A DNA stretch of 10,046 nt from assembly GCA_017472375.1 (NCBI GenBank), contig JAFUQL010000160.1:1-10046 (forward strand), in the 5' to 3' direction. Both the position numbers and the translations under genes were made by a program. A model generated the notes under the pieces. It had not been told where the DNA came from. It was given only the letters and a program-made list of their open reading frames with translations, and did no database searches. The DNA comes from Oscillospiraceae bacterium (GTDB taxonomy: Bacteria > Bacillota > Clostridia > Oscillospirales > Ruminococcaceae). Below, in pieces: positions 5,891-10,046 of the stretch (the stretch's first letter is position 1; each line of letters opens with the position of its first letter).

Positions 5891-7186
5891 ATGAAAAAGG
5901 CACTTGCTCTGATCCTGGCTCTCTGCCTGGCTCTGTCTGTGGTGGCCTGCGGCGGCGCTGCTTCCAGCGCTCCTGCTTCCGAGAGCACTCCCGCCGAGGG
6001 CGGCGAGGCTGCTCCCGCTACCACCCAGATCACCCTGGCTACCTACCCCATCGGTAAGTGGAGCGACGAGGCTGTTGTCAACGAGCTGATCGCTGGCTTC
6101 AACGCCGTCCATCCCGAGATCGAAGTCACCGTCCAGTACCTGGACTACACCAACGGTGACGATGCTGTCAACACCGCCATCGAGGCCGGCACCGCCCCCG
6201 ACGTCATCTTCGAGGGTCCCGAGCGCCTGGTCGCCAACTGGGGCGCCAAGGGCTACCTGGTCGACCTGGCTGACCTGGTCAACCCCAACACCTACGCTTC
6301 CGTCATCGGCTCCTGCACCAGCGAGAACGGCGCTGTCTACGAGCTGCCTGTCTGCATGACCGCCCACTGCATGGGCATCAACAAGGACCTGTTCGAGGCT
6401 GCCGGCGCCTGGCAGTATGTGGACGCCGAGTCCCACACCTGGACCACCGAGAACTTCGTGAAGGCTGTTGAGGCTCTGGTTGCCTACGGCCACACCAACG
6501 TGGGCGCTGTGTACTGCGGCGGCCAGGGCGGCGATCAGGGCACCCGCGCTCTGGTGACCAACCTGTACGGCGGCACCTACGCCAACGCTGAGCACACCGC
6601 TTACACCGCTAACTGCGCTGAGAACGTCAAGGCTCTGCAGCTGCTGAAGGACCTGGAGGGCATCAACTTTGACGCCTCCATCGTCGGCGGCGACGAGGTC
6701 TCCCTGTTCGCCAACGGCACCCTGGCCATGGCCTTCTGCTGGAACGTTGCTCTGGAGAACAACAACGCTGAGACCATCCAGTTCGACGCCTTCCCCATGG
6801 CTTTCCCCACCGAGTCCGGCGATCCCGTCCTGCAGGGCGGCATCTGGGGCTTCGGCATCTTTGACAACGGCGATCAGGCCAAGATCGACGCTGCCAAGAC
6901 CTTCGTTGAGTACATGACCACCGGCGACGCCTATGTGGCTGCCGTTGAGGCTTCCAGCTACTGGCCCGTCTTCGAGGTCGAGGGCATGTACGAGGGCAAC
7001 GAGCAGATGACCGAGTACGGCCTGCTGGTTCCCTACATGGGCGACTACTATCAGATCACCAAGGGCTGGACTGAGGCCCGCACCGCTTGGTGGAATGCTC
7101 TGCAGGCCATCGGCTCCGGCACCGACGTGCAGGAGGCTCTGGACACCTTCGTCGAGACCGCCAACGCCGCTGCCAACGCTGCCTGA
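5891..7186 (+). CDS. Sugar ABC transporter substrate-binding lipoprotein
   Basis: This is a predicted surface-anchored binding protein of 431 residues that captures the sugar for the importer encoded downstream. A lipoprotein signal (residues 1-19) ends in the lipobox VVAC with C20 as the lipidated cysteine. A low-complexity Ala/Ser/Pro/Glu/Gly linker (about 21-43) tethers the mature domain, which begins near ITLATYPIGKW and has the cluster-1 (UgpB/MalE-like) pattern FNAVHPEIEVTVQYLDY, GTAPDVIFEG, GYLVDLADL and later FANGTLAMAFCWN. AGGAGG lies eight bases before the ATG. It is the first gene of the operon, followed by a hairpin and the permeases. Ala GCT and Val GTC/GTT are more frequent than in neighbouring genes, consistent with high expression. 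The ligand cannot be read from sequence; sialic acid is suggested by the lyase gene at 9325. Confidence 0.93.
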   Translation: MKKALALILALCLALSVVACGGAASSAPASESTPAEGGEAAPATTQITLATYPIGKWSDEAVVNELIAGFNAVHPEIEVTVQYLDYTNGDDAVNTAIEAGTAPDVIFEGPERLVANWGAKGYLVDLADLVNPNTYASVIGSCTSENGAVYELPVCMTAHCMGINKDLFEAAGAWQYVDAESHTWTTENFVKAVEALVAYGHTNVGAVYCGGQGGDQGTRALVTNLYGGTYANAEHTAYTANCAENVKALQLLKDLEGINFDASIVGGDEVSLFANGTLAMAFCWNVALENNNAETIQFDAFPMAFPTESGDPVLQGGIWGFGIFDNGDQAKIDAAKTFVEYMTTGDAYVAAVEASSYWPVFEVEGMYEGNEQMTEYGLLVPYMGDYYQITKGWTEARTAWWNALQAIGSGTDVQEALDTFVETANAAANAA

Positions 7187-7251
7187 TCGCATCTGTATCT
7201 GAGCGAAACCGCGAACCGGCCGTGAATGCGGCAGGTGAGTAAAGGGTAATG

Positions 7252-7295
7252 CGCGCCCTCTCTGCGTCGTCTGCGCAGGGAGGGCGCGTTTCCTT
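7252..7295 (+). terminator. Attenuating hairpin between binding-protein and permease genes
   Basis: Arms 7252-7266 and 7274-7288 form a 15-bp stem with one G-U pair and a 7-base loop, followed by TTTCCTTTCC. It starts about 65 bases after the binding-protein stop and lies about 95 bases before the permease start. In ABC sugar operons such structures commonly reduce downstream transcription or shield the upstream mRNA, keeping binding protein in excess. The tail is not pure T, so leakiness is expected. Confidence 0.75.
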
Positions 7296-7383
7296 TCCCT
7301 CTTCCGGCCGGCAGAACTGCGGCATCCGAGACCCAAGGATCATCGAATGTGTGTGAAATCCCAGAGGAAAGGGGATCATCGTT

Positions 7384-8292
7384 TTGCAGAAAAAACAATC
7401 AGTGGGCATGAGCCGGGCGCTGGCTCGCCGCGAGACCATCGCGGGATACCTGTTCATGCTGCCCAGCCTGTTCTTCTTCATCACCTTTGTTATCTACCCC
7501 ATGGTCATGTGCGTGTGGACCAGCCTGTTCAACAGCACCATGGGCAAGGAGGCACAGGACACCTTCATTGGCATCGCCAACTTCGTCGAGCTGTTCCAGG
7601 ATAAGATCTTCCTGAAGGCACTGTGGAACACCATCCTCATCGTGGTGGTGTCGGTGCCCACCGTGTGCATCTTCTCCCTGTGGGTCAGCTCCCGCATCTA
7701 CAACATGCCGGACTGGGCCTGCAGCCTGTTCCGCGTCATCTTCTACCTGCCCGTGATCACCGGCTCTGTGGCGGTCACCGTGGTGTGGAAGTGGATGTTC
7801 AACAACTACTACGGCATCTTCAACTATGTGGGCACCAGCCTTGGCATTCTGGAAAAGAACATCAACTGGCTGGGCGATGAGCGGTTCGCACTGTGGTGCA
7901 TCATCCTCATCCTGTTCACCACCTCGGTGGGCCAGCCCATCGTGCTGTACGTCTCCGCCCTGGGCAACGTGGACCAGTCTCTGGTGGAGGCGGCCCAGGT
8001 GGACGGCGCCACCGATCTGCAGGTCTTCTGGAAGATCAAGTGGCCTCAGATCATGCCCACCACCCTGTACATCCTGGTCATCACCACCATCAACAGCTTC
8101 CAGTGCTTCGCGCTGATCCAGCTGCTGACCTCGGGCGGCCCCAACAACTCCACCCAGACCATCATGTACTACATCTACTACACCTGCTTCAAGCTGTACC
8201 GCTATGGCTATGCCAACGCCATGGGCGTGGTTCTGGCGATCATCATCGCCATCCTGTCCGCCGTGCAGTTCAAAGTGGCTCAGGAAAAGTAA
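7384..8292 (+). CDS. Carbohydrate ABC transporter permease, MalF/UgpA type
   Basis: This is an inner-membrane subunit of the sugar importer, 302 residues. Six hydrophobic segments are visible at roughly 19-45, 78-100, 113-137, 168-192, 224-247 and 277-297. The cytoplasmic EAA loop that contacts the ATPase reads EAAQVDGA at 202-209, followed by FWKIKWPQIMP. The start is probably the TTG at 7384, about nine bases after AGGAAAGGGG (up to 7374). The first in-frame ATG (7408) is 33 bases from that site and has no other good one. The next gene starts 17 bases after the stop. A matching ATPase is not in the window. Confidence 0.92.
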   Translation: MQKKQSVGMSRALARRETIAGYLFMLPSLFFFITFVIYPMVMCVWTSLFNSTMGKEAQDTFIGIANFVELFQDKIFLKALWNTILIVVVSVPTVCIFSLWVSSRIYNMPDWACSLFRVIFYLPVITGSVAVTVVWKWMFNNYYGIFNYVGTSLGILEKNINWLGDERFALWCIILILFTTSVGQPIVLYVSALGNVDQSLVEAAQVDGATDLQVFWKIKWPQIMPTTLYILVITTINSFQCFALIQLLTSGGPNNSTQTIMYYIYYTCFKLYRYGYANAMGVVLAIIIAILSAVQFKVAQEK

Positions 8293-8309
8293 GCGGGAGG
8301 TAAGGAACA

Positions 8310-9230
8310 ATGAAAGAACGCAAGAACAAGTCGCCGTATGCCATCGGCTCGGCGGTCGTCATCGCCATTCTGGCCTTCCTGTTCGCTTTCCCGCTGTACT
8401 GGATCGTGACCGGCGCCTTCAAGACCCCCGCGGCCATCAACGCCGCCCAGCCCGACTGGTTCCCCGTCGAGTGGACCCTGCGCAACTTTGAGGTGCTGTT
8501 CGCCAAGCGCAGCGCCCCCCTGTGGGAGCTGGCTGTCCCCTTCAGCGAGACCCTGACCGGCAAGACCGTCTACTTCTCGGTGGGTCCCACCCCGCCCGCG
8601 GCCTTCCGCTGGCTCATCAACACCGTGTTCATGTCGGTGGCCGCCATGGTGCTCACCTGCGTCACCGCCTCTCTGGCGGGCTACGCGCTGGCCAAGAAGC
8701 GCTTCTGGGGCCGCGGCCTGATGTTCACCCTGATCGTCTGCGCCATGGCTCTGCCCAAGCAGGTCATCCTGATCCCGCTGGTGCGTGAGATGGCGGCGCT
8801 GAACCTGTCCGACACCCTGTGGGCGGTCATCTTCCCCATCGTGGGCTGGCCCTTCGGCGTGTTCCTGATGAAGCAGTTCAGCGAGGGCATCCCCGGCGAG
8901 ATCCTGGAATCCGCCCGCATCGACGGCGCCGGTGAGCTGAAGACCTTCACCAGCATCGCCCTGCCCATCATCCAGCCGGGCATCGGCGCGCTGGCCATCT
9001 TCACCTTCATCAACGCCTGGAACGACTACTTCATGCAGCTGATCATGCTGCAGAACACCGGCAGCCTGACCATCAGCCTGGGCATCGCCAAGCTGCAGGG
9101 CGAGAACGCCACCGACTTCGGCCTGATCATGGCCGGTGCGGCGTTGGCTTCCGTGCCCATCATCATCGTGTTCCTGGCGTTCCAGAAGTACTTCACCAAG
9201 GGCATCACCATGGGTGCCGTGAAGGGCTAA
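8310..9230 (+). CDS. Carbohydrate ABC transporter permease, MalG/UgpE type
   Basis: This is the second membrane subunit, 306 residues, forming a heterodimer with the preceding permease. Hydrophobic segments lie at roughly 11-34, 99-127, 137-158, 166-188, 222-248 and 270-291. The EAA loop is ESARIDGA at 200-207 followed by ALPIIQPG, and the tail QKYFTKGITMGAVKG is typical of MalG-type proteins. Residues about 66-98, between the first two membrane segments, form a longer external loop than I expect for the family (usually near 275-280 residues total). GGGAGG at 8295-8300 is nine bases from the ATG. Translation is probably coupled to the upstream permease across the 17-base gap. Confidence 0.93.
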   Translation: MKERKNKSPYAIGSAVVIAILAFLFAFPLYWIVTGAFKTPAAINAAQPDWFPVEWTLRNFEVLFAKRSAPLWELAVPFSETLTGKTVYFSVGPTPPAAFRWLINTVFMSVAAMVLTCVTASLAGYALAKKRFWGRGLMFTLIVCAMALPKQVILIPLVREMAALNLSDTLWAVIFPIVGWPFGVFLMKQFSEGIPGEILESARIDGAGELKTFTSIALPIIQPGIGALAIFTFINAWNDYFMQLIMLQNTGSLTISLGIAKLQGENATDFGLIMAGAALASVPIIIVFLAFQKYFTKGITMGAVKG

Positions 9231-9275
9231 GTACGGATCATCGCAAAAAAAATTCCAAGCAAATGAGAGACGAGA

Positions 9276-9307
9276 GGCGGGGCGGCCGCGCTGCCCCGCC
9301 CCCTTTT
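9276..9307 (+). terminator. Hairpin with short U-tract just before the lyase gene
   Basis: GGCGGGGC (9276-9283) and GCCCCGCC (9293-9300) form a perfect 8-bp stem with a 9-base loop, followed by CCCTTTT. The lyase Shine-Dalgarno GGGAGGG (9308-9314) follows at once, and CCC at 9301-9303 can also pair with GGG at 9308-9310 across TTTT. The hairpin could act as a weak attenuator or 3'-end barrier within the operon, and the small stem could modulate ribosome access. Confidence 0.5.
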
Positions 9308-9324
9308 GGGAGGGTAACAGAATC

Positions 9325-10046
9325 ATGAGCATTTCCAAGTATCAGGGCATCATTCCTGCCTTCTACGCCTGCTACGACGACGAGGGCAACATCAGCGTGG
9401 AGCGCACCAAGGCGCTGACCCGCTACTACATCGCCAAGGGCGTGCAGGGTGTGTACGTCTGCGGTTCCTCCGGCGAGTGCATCTACCAGAGCAAGGAGGA
9501 GCGCAAGCTCACCCTGGAGGCCGTGATGGAGGAGGCCAAGGGCAAGCTGACCGTCATCGCCCATGTGGCCTGCAACAACACTGCCGACAGCATGGAGCTG
9601 GCCGCCCATGCGGAGAGCCTGGGCGTGGATGCCATCGCATCCATCCCCCCTATCTACTTCAAGCTGCCCGAGCACGCCATCGCCCAGTACTGGAACGACA
9701 TCTCCAGCGCCGCCCCCAACACCGATTTCGTCATCTACAACATCCCCCAGCTGGCCGGCACCTCGCTGACCATCCCCCTGCTGAAGGAGATGCTGAAGAA
9801 CCCCAGAGTCATCGGCGTGAAGAACAGCTCCATGCCCGTGCAGGACATCCAGATGTTCAAGGACGAGGGCACCAGGAACGGCCGTCAGTTCGTGGTCTTC
9901 AACGGGCCCGATGAGCAGATCGTCTCCGGCCTGGCCATGGGCGCCGCCGGCGGCATCGGCGGTACTTACGGCGCCTATCCCGAGCTGATCCTGAAGCAGA
10001 TTGAGCTGGTGGAGCAGGGCGACCTGGCCACCGCCCGCCAGGTGCA
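9325..10046 (+). CDS. nanA: N-acetylneuraminate lyase-like aldolase, C-terminal end cut by window edge
   Basis: This is a class I aldolase of the DHDPS/NAL superfamily, predicted to cleave N-acetylneuraminate to N-acetylmannosamine and pyruvate in the cytoplasm. The 240 visible residues show the pyruvate-binding loop GSSGE at 47-51, the catalytic tyrosine Y138 in VIYNIPQLAG, the Schiff-base lysine K166 in GVKNSS, and the FNGPDE segment (192-197) and GGIGGTYG segment (209-216) corresponding to substrate-contact regions of E. coli NanA. The GSSGECIYQS and IYNIPQLAG wording fits the sialic acid lyases of gut Clostridia as I remember them. GGGAGGG lies ten bases before the ATG. It follows the importer genes in the same direction, so it probably acts on the imported sugar. 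Another 2-keto-acid aldolase of the superfamily is the main alternative. Confidence 0.82.
   Translation, partial: MSISKYQGIIPAFYACYDDEGNISVERTKALTRYYIAKGVQGVYVCGSSGECIYQSKEERKLTLEAVMEEAKGKLTVIAHVACNNTADSMELAAHAESLGVDAIASIPPIYFKLPEHAIAQYWNDISSAAPNTDFVIYNIPQLAGTSLTIPLLKEMLKNPRVIGVKNSSMPVQDIQMFKDEGTRNGRQFVVFNGPDEQIVSGLAMGAAGGIGGTYGAYPELILKQIELVEQGDLATARQV

Noticed and set aside
5705..7336. 543-residue minus-strand open frame opposite the binding-protein gene
   Set aside because: Gly/Val/Leu low-complexity shadow of a clear lipoprotein gene; it also runs through the promoter region and the attenuating hairpin.
8280..9338. Minus-strand open frame opposite the second permease
   Set aside because: Gly/Asp/His/Gln-rich antisense translation with no motif; the plus strand encodes an unmistakable permease.

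Overview
The window is GC-rich and densely coded, and every gene has a good Shine-Dalgarno site (AGGAGG or GGGAGG type). The protein families (short SerA, EFR1-type ferredoxin, sugar ABC importer beside a GSSGE-type neuraminate lyase) suggest a gut Oscillospiraceae/Ruminococcaceae-type Firmicute such as the Faecalibacterium, Gemmiger or Subdoligranulum group. That assignment is inference from protein style and base composition. I see no rRNA, tRNA, CRISPR array, insertion sequence or phage gene.

Left part (1-2285, minus strand): a serine biosynthesis operon, serC (phosphoserine aminotransferase) followed by serA (phosphoglycerate dehydrogenase, cut by the left window edge). It has a clear promoter at 2106-2135 and a terminator-like hairpin between the two genes.

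Middle (2286-5487): a divergently transcribed 498-residue protein I cannot assign to a family (2286-3782). It is followed by a strong terminator whose loop and U-tract overlap the promoter of the next gene, an EFR1-type flavodoxin/ferredoxin fusion (3927-4751). A bidirectional terminator separates this from a convergent SGNH/GDSL hydrolase (4837-5487) that resembles the MsAcT/arylesterase group.

Right part (5488-10046): a 403-base AT-rich intergenic region holds divergent promoters and two short inverted repeats that could be operators. It leads into a carbohydrate import operon: lipoprotein solute-binding protein, two MalF/MalG-type permeases, and an N-acetylneuraminate lyase-like aldolase cut by the right edge. 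No ABC ATPase is present in the window. The aldolase makes sialic acid (or an anhydro derivative) the best guess for the imported sugar. Hairpins between the binding-protein and permease genes, and just before the lyase, probably tune the relative output of the operon.

I found no clearly novel system. The most useful leads are the candidate sialic acid operon with its putative operators, the esterase divergent to it, the overlapping terminator-promoter at 3800-3840, and the unassigned protein at 2286-3782.
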